Shown: positions 31,196 through 41,212, numbered from the stretch's first letter. The stretch: DNA of 64,000 nucleotides from Streptomyces niveus (GCF_002009175.1 NZ_CP018047.1:2604001-2668000), one strand, 5' to 3'. The notes: a model not told the origin generated them from the sequence alone. Made by a program: numbers and translations.

Positions 31196-33343
31196 CTAGC
31201 CCTGCGGGTCGAGATCGATCTCCGCGGTGCGCTCCTCCGGGGTCTTGCCCAGCAGCGGCTTCTGCATCGCCTGCGCCACGTCCGCCGCCGACAGCGGGTG
31301 TTCCTTGCCGTCGGCCTTGGTGATCGTGAGGCCCTCGAAGACGCCGTCCAGCAGCTCCTCGATCGCCCCCCGGTCGTAGACCTCGACCAGCTTGCCGTCG
31401 ATCGGCTTCATGGACAGGATCTGCGGCAGTGACCGGTCGGGACCGAACTGGATCTGCCTGCCGCCCGCCTTTATCGTGATCAGACCCGACATCGCGGGCT
31501 CCGCGAAGTCCTTCATCGCACGGTCGAGTTCGGCCTGGTCGATCGTCGGTTCGCGCGAGCTGATGGGCAGTTCGACGCTGTTGGGCTCGCCCGTCTCGAC
31601 CTGGGCGCGGTAGGCGTCCTTCACCGAGATCATCGAGCGCTCGACGTCAAGTGCCTTGCCCGCCTTGCCCTGTACGGGAACGGCCTTGCCCGGCTCGAAC
31701 TTGATCGTGCCGTCGGACGCCGAGCCCGAATCGCCCGCGAGGTCGGTCAGCGCGACGCGCAGCTTCTCCTCGTCGACCGGGATCACCGGCTCGGTGACAC
31801 GTTCGCCGCCGAAGAGCGAGCCGATCACGGAGACCGGGTTGTAGTCGCTGCCCGCGGCGCTGCGGACCGTCGCCTGGCTGTCGAGGCTGAGCCCCGCCTT
31901 GTCGGGCCCGAGCTCCTCCTTCTTGCCGCCGACGGAGAGCTGGAGCGGTGTGGTCGAACGCTTGCCGAGGGCCGCGTCGAGCTTGTCCACCGCGTCGTCG
32001 CGGGTGCCGCCGCCGATGTCCACACCGAGGACGGTGGTGCCCTTCGGCACGTCGGAGTGGTTCAGGAGCAGTCCGGCGCCGTAGGCGATCGCGACCAGCG
32101 TGACGATGCCCACGCCGGCCCCCATCAGCTTGGAGCGGCCCTTCTTCTTGGGAGGCGGGCTCGTCGTCCGCGCGGGCGCCGGACCGGAGCCGGGACCCGC
32201 CGGTGTGCCGGCCGACGGTCCCGGCGGGCCGGGGAAGTCGGGCGACGAGAAGTCGGGGTTGCCGCCGCCGTGGGACGAGGGCCCCGCCGACATGGGGCCG
32301 CCGACCGACGAGCCGGGAGGTGCGGGCAGTTGGCCGTCCTGGAGCCGTCCCCCGGACAGGTCGGCGCGCGGCACCGGGCCCGTCTGGGAACCGGCGGACG
32401 GGAACGGCGCGCGGCTCTCCGAGGGCACGACCGGGATACCGCTGGTGAGCGTGTCGCCCGAGACGTGCGGGCCGGGCCCGCCCGCGGGCTCGGGGACCTG
32501 CTGCTGCGGGGTCAGTATGGCGGTGTCGTCGGACATGCGCGGCCGTCCGCCGCGGTCGTCACGGTCGTTACGGCCGGGCGGTTCCGCCGGGCCCGCGGAG
32601 GCGCCCAGGTCGGCGCCCGGCGGCAGGTCCAGGAAGGCCAGCGACGACGTGCCGCTCGCGGGGCCCGCGGTCGGCCCGTCGGGTGCGCCGGTGCCGAACG
32701 CCGGAGTGCCGCCGCTGCCCGGCGGCATGAAGGCGTTGCCGCCCGGGGCCGGCGGGCGCGGTACACCCGCACCGCCCCGGGTGTCCGGTCCGGGGTCGGA
32801 GCCGTACGGCAGGTCGGACCGCCCGCCGGGGCCGGTGGCCGGCCCGGGGGCCGTCGCGGCGGCGCCCGCGCCCATCGCGCCACCGAGCGTGCCCCCGCTG
32901 GAGGGCTTGCGCGGCGCGAACCAGTCGCTCGTCGCGGGCTTGTCCGCCGCCGGCGCGTCCGTGTCGGGCGCGCCGGTGTCGGGACCGGCGCCGGAACGCG
33001 GCGCGCCGCCCGTGTCGTCGGCGCCCCGGCCCGGACGGTCCGGCGGACCGGCGGGTCCGCCCTGCCCGGACGGGCCGCTGTCGGTGTCGCTCATGGGCGT
33101 ACGCATGACGACGGGCGGAATCGGCCGCGAACCCGGGATGTTGATCCGGATGCGGGTGGTCAGTGTGGTCTCGGTCTTCGGCTCGTCCGGCTGGGCCGGG
33201 GCCTCGGATGTCTCCTCCGGAGCGTCCTGCTCGGGGTGCGGCGACGGATACTGGCGGGATCCGTACGGCGGTGTCCCCGAGGGGTACGCGGCTCCGCCGC
33301 GCCCCTGGGGCCCGGAGGACGAACTGTCAGTTTCACGACTCAA
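31196..33343 (-). CDS. Membrane protein with PG_binding_4/VanW-type extracytoplasmic domain
   Basis: A 715-residue protein. About 400 N-terminal residues are low-complexity Pro/Gly/Ser/Asp sequence, followed by a single membrane helix (LMGAGVGIVTLVAIAYGAGLLL). The outer part starts TVLGVDIGGGTRDDAVDKLD, the form of the putative peptidoglycan-binding domain 4, and has two repeats each with LSLDSQATV- or VPVQGKAGKAL-type strands. It stops before any VanW or L,D-transpeptidase catalytic domain, so it may be a cell-wall-binding scaffold. The start is a TTG with GGGAGA about seven bases upstream. Nothing in the 5' region suggests an operon with DUF6113. Confidence 0.8.
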   Translation of the reverse strand: MSRETDSSSSGPQGRGGAAYPSGTPPYGSRQYPSPHPEQDAPEETSEAPAQPDEPKTETTLTTRIRINIPGSRPIPPVVMRTPMSDTDSGPSGQGGPAGPPDRPGRGADDTGGAPRSGAGPDTGAPDTDAPAADKPATSDWFAPRKPSSGGTLGGAMGAGAAATAPGPATGPGGRSDLPYGSDPGPDTRGGAGVPRPPAPGGNAFMPPGSGGTPAFGTGAPDGPTAGPASGTSSLAFLDLPPGADLGASAGPAEPPGRNDRDDRGGRPRMSDDTAILTPQQQVPEPAGGPGPHVSGDTLTSGIPVVPSESRAPFPSAGSQTGPVPRADLSGGRLQDGQLPAPPGSSVGGPMSAGPSSHGGGNPDFSSPDFPGPPGPSAGTPAGPGSGPAPARTTSPPPKKKGRSKLMGAGVGIVTLVAIAYGAGLLLNHSDVPKGTTVLGVDIGGGTRDDAVDKLDAALGKRSTTPLQLSVGGKKEELGPDKAGLSLDSQATVRSAAGSDYNPVSVIGSLFGGERVTEPVIPVDEEKLRVALTDLAGDSGSASDGTIKFEPGKAVPVQGKAGKALDVERSMISVKDAYRAQVETGEPNSVELPISSREPTIDQAELDRAMKDFAEPAMSGLITIKAGGRQIQFGPDRSLPQILSMKPIDGKLVEVYDRGAIEELLDGVFEGLTITKADGKEHPLSAADVAQAMQKPLLGKTPEERTAEIDLDPQG

Positions 33344-33549
33344 AGCAAGTTCTCCCGGGTTGGCTCCGCCGCCCGTTCTTACTGGTACTCAACTGTGTGG
33401 GTCCCCCAAGCCGGAGGCCAGGGGACGGCCCGGAGCGCGCACCACCATACTGTCCTGCGCCGGACCACACCCGACGACCGGGGGAAGCGTTTATTCCACC
33501 GACCGTACGGAGGGGGTCAATTCGGGCCGAGGGGTACTGGACGGGCTCG

Positions 33550-34170
33550 TCACTTTCCAAGTCGGCCGGACTCGGCGCCCGGTTGCGGTGACCGCGACAT
33601 GGTGGCACACATCACAGCCACCAGCGCACCGCCGAGCAGATAGACGACCGGTCCCAGGCCCGCGGCGAAAACACCGTCGCCCTCGGGGCGGCCGAGGCTC
33701 AGACCGATGACGGCGATCAGCCAGCCCGCGGCCGGGGCGCCGACGCCGAGCGAGGTTCCGGTTGCGGTCCGGCCTCCGTAGAAGAGGCCCGCGGAGCCGA
33801 GCAGCGCGAGGATCAGACCGCCGGGGAACAGGCCGGCCTGGACCAGGGCGCCCGCCGTACCGACCACTACCCCGAGGACCAGGAGACCGAGGTACGCGGC
33901 GATACGGCCCGGTCTCGGCGGCGTCGTGAGCCATGCGCCGGGCTCGCCGCGCCCCGCCCCTCCCGCACCGGTGGCACCGGCCGTCACACCACCCGCACGA
34001 GTCACCGCGCCCGCGCGGGTCGCGCCCGCACGGGCACCACCTTTCGCGCCGGACGACGACTTCGCACCGGCTGCCCCACTCGCCCCATTCGCACCACTCG
34101 TCGCCTTCGGGCGGCCCGCGCGGCCCGCACCCCCACGCCCGTCCTCACGCCTGTCCCCACGCCCGCTCAC
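33550..34170 (-). CDS. DUF6113-type small membrane protein
   Basis: A 206-residue protein. Residues 1-85 are a low-complexity Ala/Gly/Arg/Ser region with repeats such as [19 protein letters not shown], probably cytoplasmic and disordered. The remainder has four membrane segments ([65 protein letters not shown]). I recall it as the neighbour of mshB in Streptomyces. The GTG at 34170 overlaps the mshB stop as GTGA, so it is translated with it. A role in thiol metabolism is only suggested by context. Confidence 0.82.
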   Translation of the reverse strand: MSGRGDRREDGRGGAGRAGRPKATSGANGASGAAGAKSSSGAKGGARAGATRAGAVTRAGGVTAGATGAGGAGRGEPGAWLTTPPRPGRIAAYLGLLVLGVVVGTAGALVQAGLFPGGLILALLGSAGLFYGGRTATGTSLGVGAPAAGWLIAVIGLSLGRPEGDGVFAAGLGPVVYLLGGALVAVMCATMSRSPQPGAESGRLGK

Positions 34171-35069
34171 ACGCCCACCCCGGCGAAGAGATCCGTCTCA
34201 CGCGCACCGGCGTCCGCGCCGGAGGCGCCCCCGACCAACTGGTAGTACTCCGTGGTGAAAAGCGGCTGTCCCAGGCCGTTGGAGAGCGCGAAGAAGGCGC
34301 CGTCCACCACGATCTGGGTCTCGTGGGCGCGCATCGCCGCGGCCTTGTGCGCCGCGTACGCCGTCCCGTCGATCTCCGCCGTGATCTCGCCGTCGTCCAC
34401 CACACCGGGAATGTCCTCGATGTCCGCGACGCCCTCGAACTCGGGCCCGGAGGCGCGCAGTCGGGCGAAGCCCTCCTCGGCGGCCGAGCGCGGCACCCGG
34501 TTCCAGTAGACCTTCGCGATCGTGTGCGGGTCGCCGAGCGCGGGCCGGAAGGCGGCGTCCGCGGCCAGTTCGGCGGCGCGCGTGGCCACGCGGTGGGCCT
34601 GGATGTGGTCGGGGTGGCCGTAGCCGCCGTGCGGGTCGTACGTGACCAGCACCTGCGGCCGTACGGAGCGGACCACCTCGACCAGGTCGGCGGCGGCGGT
34701 GTCCACGTCCGCGCCCCAGAAGGCGTCCTCGCGGTCGTTCTGCGGGAAACCCATCATCCCGGAGTCGCGGAACCGCCCGCGGCCGCCGAGGAGCCGGTGG
34801 TCGGTGACGCCGAGTTCCCGCATCGCCGCGGTGAGTTCGCCCTCGCGGTGGGCCCCGAGCGCGCTGAGGGCACCCGTCGGCTCACCGCCGGGCGCCAGAT
34901 GGGCGAGCGAGGGCGGGATGACCTCGCCCTCCTCACCGAGTGTGCAGGTCACCAGGGTGACCCGGGCGCCCTCGGCCGCGTACCTGGCCATCGTGGCGCC
35001 GTTGTTGATCGACTCGTCGTCGGGGTGCGCGTGGACCAGGAGCAGACGACGCTCGGGAAGATCGGTCAT
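34167..35069 (-). CDS. mshB: Mycothiol biosynthesis deacetylase MshB
   Basis: A 300-residue zinc deacetylase that removes acetate from GlcNAc-inositol in mycothiol synthesis. [20 protein letters not shown] carries the zinc ligands (His15, Asp18), and [13 protein letters not shown] the third. Length and the C-terminal TEYYQLVGG fit MshB rather than the related Mca amidase. Mycothiol is specific to actinobacteria, which supports the taxonomic call. The ATG at 35069 has TACGCT six bases upstream and no ribosome site; the longer frame to 35150 is not needed. The stop overlaps the DUF6113 start. Confidence 0.95.
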   Translation of the reverse strand: MTDLPERRLLLVHAHPDDESINNGATMARYAAEGARVTLVTCTLGEEGEVIPPSLAHLAPGGEPTGALSALGAHREGELTAAMRELGVTDHRLLGGRGRFRDSGMMGFPQNDREDAFWGADVDTAAADLVEVVRSVRPQVLVTYDPHGGYGHPDHIQAHRVATRAAELAADAAFRPALGDPHTIAKVYWNRVPRSAAEEGFARLRASGPEFEGVADIEDIPGVVDDGEITAEIDGTAYAAHKAAAMRAHETQIVVDGAFFALSNGLGQPLFTTEYYQLVGGASGADAGARETDLFAGVGV

Positions 35070-35075
35070 GCGCAC

Positions 35076-35081
35076 AGCGTA
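35076..35081 (-). promoter_or_regulatory. -10 box TACGCT for mshB
   Basis: On the minus strand TACGCT is followed by GTGCGC and the mshB ATG. A short 70-base gap separates it from the stop of the 64-residue gene. Confidence 0.5.
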
Positions 35082-35153
35082 CGAGGCGAGTCCCCGTGCG
35101 GGCGCCCGCGGGACGGGCGCGGGTGAGCACGGGCGGGGCCGGGAAGGCACCCC

Positions 35154-35348
35154 CTAGAACTGGATGTCGCCGATCATCCCCGCCACGTTGCTGGTCAGTT
35201 CGGTGATGGTGGGAGCCACCGAGGAGCTGGCCAGGTAGAAGCCGAGTAAGACGCAGACGAACGCGTGTCCACCTTTCAGCCCGGATTTCCGGACCAAGAG
35301 GACAACAATGATCGCCAGCAGCACCACCGCCGAAATCGAGAGTGCCAC
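35154..35348 (-). CDS. Conserved 64-residue membrane protein
   Basis: A 64-residue protein with two hydrophobic segments, LSISAVVLLAIIVVLLVRKS and GGHAFVCVLLGFYLASSSVAPT, joined by a short basic turn, and a soluble ELTSNVAGMIGDIQF tail. The GTG at 35348 has the strong site GGAGGTGA. It resembles small holin-like or stress peptides in topology only. No known domain was recognised. It is transcribed toward mshB, which has its own promoter. Confidence 0.75.
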   Translation of the reverse strand: MALSISAVVLLAIIVVLLVRKSGLKGGHAFVCVLLGFYLASSSVAPTITELTSNVAGMIGDIQF

Positions 35349-35515
35349 GGCGGTTCACCTCCACAGATGTTCGGCGGATATTCGATCGGGACGAGCAACA
35401 CGCATGTGCCGGTGGGTACATACCCACTTGGCGCTATGGATCATAACTATCCGGCGGAACGCATCGATCGGTGCACGGCAGCACACGGGGGCGCACGAAC
35501 GGCCGGCACGGACGC

Positions 35516-35521
35516 TAGGTT
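35516..35521 (+). promoter_or_regulatory. -10 box TAGGTT for the S9 peptidase
   Basis: TAGGTT is followed by CGGTCGT and the ATG at 35529, seven bases away. It sits in the divergent region with the 64-residue gene. Confidence 0.5.
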
Positions 35522-35528
35522 CGGTCGT

Positions 35529-37817
35529 ATGACCTCAGGGCAACAACTCTCCTTTCCTCGCCAGTACGCAAGGACCCAGCGGTTCACGCTCGGTGCTCCG
35601 CGCGCCTTCACGGTGTCCCCCGACGGTTCGCGGGTGGTCTTCCTCCGGTCCGCCTCGGGAACGGACCGCACGAACCGTCTGTGGGTGCTCGACCTCGACG
35701 ACGGATCGGGTACGGCGCGCGAGCGGATCGCCGCCGACCCGGAAGCCCTGATGGCGGGCACACCCGAGGAACTCTCGGCCGAGGAGCGCGCCCGCCGGGA
35801 GCGCAGCCGTGAGGGTTCCGCGGGCATCGTCGGCTACGCGACCGACGGCGCCGCCGAGTTGGCGGCCTTCGCCCTGTCCGGGCGGCTGTTCACCGCGGAG
35901 CTGCGCGCGGGGACGGCGCGCGAACTGCCCGTACCGGGGCCGGTGATCGACCCGCGGCCGTCGCCGGACGGGCGGCACATCGCGTACGTGGCCGAGGGCA
36001 CGCTGCGGGTGACGGGCGCCGAGGGGGACGGCGACCGTGCCCTGGCGGCTCCGGAGGACGGACAGACCACCTACGGTCTGGCTGAATTCATCGCCGCCGA
36101 GGAGATGGCCCGCTCACGCGGTTTCTGGTGGTCGCCGGAGTCCGACCGGCTGCTGGTGGCGCGGGTCGACGGGGCGGACGTCCAGCGCTGGTGGATCGCC
36201 GACCCGGCGCACCCGGACCGCGAACCGGCGGCGATCGCCTATCCCTCGGCGGGGACACCCAACGCTGACGTGCGGCTTTTCCTGATCGGCCTCGACGGTT
36301 CGCGTACGGAGGTGGTCTGGGACCGGGCCCGGTCGCCCTATCTCGCGGCCGTCCACTGGTCGTCGGCGGGCGAGCCGCTGCTGCTCGTCCAGGCGCGGGA
36401 CCAGCGTGCTCAGCGCTGTCTGTCGGTCGACACGGTGAGCGGCGAGACACGGGTCCTGAAGGAGGAGACCGACCCGGCTTGGCTTGAACTTGTCTCCGGC
36501 GTACCGGCCTTGGCGCCCGGCGGCGAGCTGGTGCGAGTGGTGGACATCCCGGACAGCGAGGACGGCCGGGGCGACCAGGACGGCCGGGGCCGCGGGGACG
36601 GCACGGGGGCGGGTGACGGCGCGCGGGTGCTGTTCGTCGGCGACCGGGCCCTGACCGGGCCGGAGTTGCAGCTGCGCGCGGTGCTCGACATCGGCGAACG
36701 GGACGTGCTGGTGTCGGCGGCCTCGGGCGTGGCCGCCGAGTCGCCCGAGACCGGCGAGATCCACGTCTACCGAATCCCTTACGGGGACAACGGCCACGCG
36801 GCCGACAGCGGGAGCGCCGGCGCGGACGGGGTGGCCGGCGAGGCGCACGAGGCCCGGGAAGCCGCCCCGTCGGGCCCGGAGCGCGTCTCGGAGGGCGTGG
36901 GAGTGCACACCGCCGTCCGCGCGGGCGGCGTCATGGTGATGGCGTCGGCACGGCCCGATGTCAGCGGCACGGTGGTACGCGTGATGCGGGAGGGCAAGCA
37001 ACTCGCCGTCGTCACCTCGTACGCGCAGCAGCCGAACCTCACCCCGCGTGTGCAACTCACCGAGGGGGGCGCACACCGAATTCCGTGCGCCGTTCTGCTC
37101 CCCACCGAGTATCGGGAGGCGGACGGTCCGCTTCCGGTGCTGTTGGATCCGTACGGAGGACCTCACGGTCAGCGCGTGGTGGCCTCGCACAATCCGTACC
37201 TCACGTCACAGTGGTTCGCCGATCAGGGCTTCGCCGTCGTCGTCGCGGACGGCCGGGGCAGTCCGGGCCGCTCCCCCGGCTGGGAGAAGGCGGTGAAGGA
37301 CAATCTGGCGCTCACCCTGGACGACCAGATCGAGGCACTGGAGGCGCTCTCCGAGCGGTTCCCGCTGGACCGGTCACGGGTGGCCATCCGCGGCTGGTCG
37401 TACGGCGGTTACCTCGCCGGGCTCGCCGCGCTGCGCCGCCCCGACGTCTTCCACGCGGCGATCGCGGGCGCGCCCGTGACCGACTGGCGGCTCTACGACA
37501 CCCACTACACGGAGCGCTATCTGGGCGATCCGGCGACGGCGGCCGAGGTCTACGAGGCCAACTCGCTGGTCACCGACGACGGACTGTCGGAGCCGGCGAG
37601 CCCCGCGCGGCCGTTGATGATCATCCATGGTCTGGCGGACGACAACGTCGTAATGACGCACACGCTGCGGCTGTCGTCGGCGCTGCTGTCGGCGGGCCGG
37701 CCGCACGAGGTGCTGCCGCTCACCGGGGTGACGCACATGACGCCCCAGGAGCAGATCGCGGAGAATCTGCTGCTGCTCCAGGTGGACTTCCTGAAGCGTT
37801 CGCTCGGGATGACGTAG
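35529..37817 (+). CDS. S9 family prolyl oligopeptidase/dipeptidyl peptidase IV
   Basis: A 762-residue cytoplasmic serine peptidase. The N-terminal two-thirds is a beta-propeller (FTVSPDGSRVVFLRS, PRPSPDGRHIAYV), with a DPPIV-like EFIAAEEMARSRGFWWSPES segment that carries the Glu pair binding the substrate amino group. The C-terminal hydrolase has IRGWSYGGYLAGL (Ser), IIHGLADDNV (Asp) and TGVTHMT (His). A Gly/Asp-rich insert near residue 345 (EDGRGDQDGRGRGDG) and another near 435 are unusual loops. The frame is open from 35265, but the ATG at 35529 follows a -10 box by seven bases and is preferred. Confidence 0.93.
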   Translation: MTSGQQLSFPRQYARTQRFTLGAPRAFTVSPDGSRVVFLRSASGTDRTNRLWVLDLDDGSGTARERIAADPEALMAGTPEELSAEERARRERSREGSAGIVGYATDGAAELAAFALSGRLFTAELRAGTARELPVPGPVIDPRPSPDGRHIAYVAEGTLRVTGAEGDGDRALAAPEDGQTTYGLAEFIAAEEMARSRGFWWSPESDRLLVARVDGADVQRWWIADPAHPDREPAAIAYPSAGTPNADVRLFLIGLDGSRTEVVWDRARSPYLAAVHWSSAGEPLLLVQARDQRAQRCLSVDTVSGETRVLKEETDPAWLELVSGVPALAPGGELVRVVDIPDSEDGRGDQDGRGRGDGTGAGDGARVLFVGDRALTGPELQLRAVLDIGERDVLVSAASGVAAESPETGEIHVYRIPYGDNGHAADSGSAGADGVAGEAHEAREAAPSGPERVSEGVGVHTAVRAGGVMVMASARPDVSGTVVRVMREGKQLAVVTSYAQQPNLTPRVQLTEGGAHRIPCAVLLPTEYREADGPLPVLLDPYGGPHGQRVVASHNPYLTSQWFADQGFAVVVADGRGSPGRSPGWEKAVKDNLALTLDDQIEALEALSERFPLDRSRVAIRGWSYGGYLAGLAALRRPDVFHAAIAGAPVTDWRLYDTHYTERYLGDPATAAEVYEANSLVTDDGLSEPASPARPLMIIHGLADDNVVMTHTLRLSSALLSAGRPHEVLPLTGVTHMTPQEQIAENLLLLQVDFLKRSLGMT

Positions 37818-37864
37818 GGGCGACGCCCTTCACACCGCCCGCCGCACCGTACGGCCGGCCGTCC

Positions 37865-38917
37865 TCACCAACCGGGCGGCGGCGACGAGGGCGGTGGCGG
37901 CCCGAATCCGCCGCTGCCGCCCTGCCCGTATCCGTCCGGCCCGAATCCGCCGCCGCCCTGCCCGTACCTCTCCGGCTCGGGCTGCCCCCACGCCGGTCCG
38001 TACGGCCCCGCCCCCGGCATGTCCTCCTCGCCCCCGCGGGCGAGCGCGAGCAGCGCCAGGGCGCCCGCGCCGAGCCCGAACAGCATGCTGGCCAGGGAGA
38101 GTTGTTCGACGGTGGTCAACTCACTGAAGCGGTCGAGCTGTTCGTACCGCAGAGCCGTCGCGAGAGCCGCCCCGCCGACCCCCACCAGCAGCGCCGCCGC
38201 CACCATGCCGAGCGGCCGTGAGAACGGTGTGCCGAAGAGCGCCCCCACGGCCGCCGCGAGACAGAGCAGCACGATCGCCGCGTTCAGCCAGCCGGGCGGC
38301 GTGCCGAGGAGCGGCATCAGGACCGACTCCCCGGTGACACGGTCGAGATACGCGTCGAGACCGAGCCGCTGCCCCCAGTAGACCTCCCAGGCCGCCCAGA
38401 TGCCCGCCGCGGCGCCCAGCAGCAGGAACGAGGTCACGGCGACGCCCTGCGCGGGCCTGGTCGGCGTCAGCGCGTACGCCGTGTCCGGCGCCCCGCGCCC
38501 GGCCAGGGCCGTGACGATCAGCGCGACGGCCACCGCGAGGACACCGAAGGCGCAGAGCAGGGCACGTGTACGGAGTTCGTCCGAGGCGCGGCCGTCCATC
38601 CACGACGAGCCGAGCACCCAGAGGCCGGGCAGCCGGACGGCGAACGTGAGGAGGCCGGTGGCGAACAGCGCGGACGCGGCGACCGCCGAGCGCATGACGG
38701 TGACGGCCACGACCACGTAGACGGCCAGCAGCACGGGGTCGAGCAGAGAGGTCACCGGCGGGGCCGCCCCGGCATCGCCCTGACCGGCCCAGAACCACCA
38801 GAGGTCGACGGGCCTTTCCGTCTCCATCAGGTCCCGCGCGATCCACACGGCGGTGACGACGGCGAGCGCGGCGCACAGCACAGTGCCGGTGATCCGGGCC
38901 CCGCGGGTGAATATCAC
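37865..38917 (-). CDS. Polytopic membrane protein of unknown function
   Basis: A 350-residue protein with seven or eight membrane helices, starting ITGTVLCAALAVVTAVWIAR, and an extracellular WWFWAGQGD loop. The last 60 residues are a Gly/Pro/Tyr-rich tail (EPERYGQGGGGFGPDGYGQG) typical of unstructured cytoplasmic tails in Streptomyces membrane proteins. No transporter signature was seen. The GTG at 38917 has no clear ribosome site. It converges with the peptidase gene (47 bases) and lies beyond the terminator of the first opp operon. Confidence 0.75.
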   Translation of the reverse strand: MIFTRGARITGTVLCAALAVVTAVWIARDLMETERPVDLWWFWAGQGDAGAAPPVTSLLDPVLLAVYVVVAVTVMRSAVAASALFATGLLTFAVRLPGLWVLGSSWMDGRASDELRTRALLCAFGVLAVAVALIVTALAGRGAPDTAYALTPTRPAQGVAVTSFLLLGAAAGIWAAWEVYWGQRLGLDAYLDRVTGESVLMPLLGTPPGWLNAAIVLLCLAAAVGALFGTPFSRPLGMVAAALLVGVGGAALATALRYEQLDRFSELTTVEQLSLASMLFGLGAGALALLALARGGEEDMPGAGPYGPAWGQPEPERYGQGGGGFGPDGYGQGGSGGFGPPPPSSPPPGW

Positions 38918-38994
38918 ACTGCGATGGTCCCGGCTGAACGCCGTGGGAACAAGGGCACCGGAGCCCCCGGCGATCGGGGCCGGCCCGGCGGGCG

Positions 38995-39024
38995 ACCGGC
39001 CGGGACCTCAGGATCCCGGCCGGT
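38995..39024 (-). terminator. Terminator of the first opp operon
   Basis: ACCGGCCGGGA pairs with TCCCGGCCGGT (11 bp, 8-base loop), about 100 bases past the oppF1 stop on the minus strand. Confidence 0.7.
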
Positions 39025-39126
39025 CCAACGGCACCCGCACGGCCGTACGTCGACCAATGTGACCCGTCCGTATATCGGCGAAGCGTCGGTGGAGTTTCCT
39101 GCGTGTCAACGGAGCTGACGTCTCAA

Positions 39127-40245
39127 TCACATCTCTTTGTCCGGATCCTGCCCCTGCTCCCCGCCTTCGCCACCCGCCCCGGCCGCCCCTCCCGGCCCGG
39201 CCGCGGTCGCCACCACCTGCCGTTCCTCGGCGAAGTGGCACGCCGAGTCGTGCTCCGCGGGCCCCTCCGTTCCCCGGAAGACCGCGGGCACGGCCAGCAG
39301 CGGTACCTCCAGCGCGCACCGCTCCTGCGCCTTCCAGCAGCGGGTGCGGAACCGGCAGCCGGACGGCGGATGCGCCGGTGAGGGCACCTCGCCGGTCAGG
39401 ATGATCCGGTCGCGGTGGACGCGGGCCGCCGGGTCGGGCACCGGCACCGCGGAGAGCAGCGCCTGCGTGTACGGATGGGTGGGGTGGTCGTAGATCTGGG
39501 TGTCCGTGCCGATCTCGATGATCCGCCCGAGGTACATGACGCCGACGCGGTCGGAGATGTGCCGGACGATCGACAGGTCGTGCGCGATGAAGACGTAACT
39601 CAGGTCGAACTCGTTCTGGAGACGTTCCATCAGATTGATGACCTGCGCCTGCACGGACACGTCGAGGGCCGAGACCGGCTCGTCGGCGACGATGACCTCG
39701 GGCCGCAGCGCCAGTCCGCGTGCGATGCCGATGCGCTGGCGCTGACCGCCGGAGAACTGGTGCGGGTACCTGTTGATGTACTCCGGGTTGAGGCCGACCA
39801 CGTCGAGCAGGTCCTGGACCTTGCGCCGCCGGTCGCCCTTCGGCGCCACCTCGGGGTGGATGTCGAAGGGCTCGCCGATGATGTCGCCGACCGTCATACG
39901 CGGGTTGAGTGAGGTGTACGGGTCCTGGAAGACCATCTGGATGTTCCGGCGGACCGCCTTCAGCGCCCGCCCCGACAAGCGGGTGATGTCCTCGCCCTTG
40001 TACCGGATCTCGCCCGCCGTAGGGCGCTCCAGGTTGACCAGCATCCGCGCCACGGTGGACTTCCCGCAGCCGGACTCGCCCACGACGCCCAGCGTCTCGC
40101 CGGCCGCCAGGTCGAAGGAGACGCCGTCGACCGCCTTGACCGCGCCGATCTGCCGCTTGAAGAGGATTCCCCGGGTGAGCGGGAAGTGCTTGACCAGGTC
40201 GCGTACTTGAAGAATGGGTTCGGCCGGCTCAGTCGTCGACGTCAT
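39127..40245 (-). CDS. Oligopeptide ABC transporter ATPase, OppF type (operon 1)
   Basis: A 372-residue ATPase that powers peptide import. It has [10 protein letters not shown] (Walker A), [15 protein letters not shown] (signature) and [12 protein letters not shown] (Walker B). The oligopeptide C-terminal domain has the SGCRFRTRC Cys pair. The final 40 residues ([18 protein letters not shown]) are a low-complexity extension absent from the copy in operon 2. Its start overlaps the OppD1 stop by 17 bases. Its DNA is almost identical to the oppF2 gene over a central stretch, including silent positions. Confidence 0.95.
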   Translation of the reverse strand: MTSTTEPAEPILQVRDLVKHFPLTRGILFKRQIGAVKAVDGVSFDLAAGETLGVVGESGCGKSTVARMLVNLERPTAGEIRYKGEDITRLSGRALKAVRRNIQMVFQDPYTSLNPRMTVGDIIGEPFDIHPEVAPKGDRRRKVQDLLDVVGLNPEYINRYPHQFSGGQRQRIGIARGLALRPEVIVADEPVSALDVSVQAQVINLMERLQNEFDLSYVFIAHDLSIVRHISDRVGVMYLGRIIEIGTDTQIYDHPTHPYTQALLSAVPVPDPAARVHRDRIILTGEVPSPAHPPSGCRFRTRCWKAQERCALEVPLLAVPAVFRGTEGPAEHDSACHFAEERQVVATAAGPGGAAGAGGEGGEQGQDPDKEM

Positions 40246-41212
40246 CGAGGGTCTCCCTCCAGAAGAAGCAGGCGCTGTGCCGGTTCTCGTCGACCTCGAA
40301 GAGCGGCGGCACGTCCGTACGGCAGATGTCCCGCGCCCTCGGGCAGCGCGGGTTGAAGGCGCAGCCGGCCGGGATGCGCTGGAGGTTGGGCGGCAGGCCC
40401 TTGATCGCGTACAGGTCCCGGCCCTTCTGGTCGAGCCGGGGGATGGAGTCGAGCAGACCGCGGGTGTAGGGGTGGGCGGGGGCCTTGTAGATGTCGTGGA
40501 CGGGGGCGGACTCGACGATCCGGCCCGCGTACATGACCGCGATCCTGTCCGCGACGTCGGCGACGACGCCGAGGTCGTGGGTGATCAGGATCAGACCCAT
40601 GTCGAGTTCGCGGCGCAACTCGCCCAGCAGCTCCATGACCTGGGCCTGCACGGTCACATCGAGCGCGGTAGTCGGTTCGTCGGCGATGATCAGCGAGGGT
40701 TCGAGCGCCATCGCCATGGCGATCATGATGCGCTGGCGCATACCGCCGGAGAACTGGTGCGGGTAGTCGTTCACTCGGTCCTTGGCCGCCGGGATCCGTA
40801 CCCGGTCCATGAGTTCGACCGACTTCGCCCGCGCGTCCTTCCGGGACATCCCCCGGTGGACGATGAACATCTCGCCGAGCTGCGCGCCCACGCTGAGCAC
40901 CGGGTTGAGCGAGGAGAGCGCGTCCTGGAAGATCATCGCCATGTCGGCGCCCCGGATCTTCCGCCGCCGGTCCTCCTTGAGCTTGAGCAAGTCCTGTTCC
41001 TTGAAGAGGACTTCGCCGCCCGTGATCCGGCCGGGCGGCATGTCGAGGATGCCCATGATCGCCTGGGCGGTGACGGATTTGCCGGAGCCGGACTCGCCGA
41101 GCACCGCGAGGGTCTCCCCGGCGTCGACCGAGTAGCTGACCCCGTTGACCGCCTTCACGACGCCGTCGCGGGTGTGGAACTCCACCTGGAGATCACGCAC
41201 TTCGAGCAACAT
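40229..41212 (-). CDS. Oligopeptide ABC transporter ATPase, OppD type (operon 1)
   Basis: A 327-residue ATPase with [13 protein letters not shown] (Walker A), [17 protein letters not shown] (signature) and [12 protein letters not shown] (Walker B). The C-terminal Cys series [20 protein letters not shown] followed by HSACFFW is the kind that binds an Fe-S cluster in some OppD/DppD proteins (family knowledge). It pairs with the OppF1 subunit. The ATG at 41212 is 11 bases after the permease stop. Confidence 0.95.
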   Translation of the reverse strand: MLLEVRDLQVEFHTRDGVVKAVNGVSYSVDAGETLAVLGESGSGKSVTAQAIMGILDMPPGRITGGEVLFKEQDLLKLKEDRRRKIRGADMAMIFQDALSSLNPVLSVGAQLGEMFIVHRGMSRKDARAKSVELMDRVRIPAAKDRVNDYPHQFSGGMRQRIMIAMAMALEPSLIIADEPTTALDVTVQAQVMELLGELRRELDMGLILITHDLGVVADVADRIAVMYAGRIVESAPVHDIYKAPAHPYTRGLLDSIPRLDQKGRDLYAIKGLPPNLQRIPAGCAFNPRCPRARDICRTDVPPLFEVDENRHSACFFWRETLDDVDD

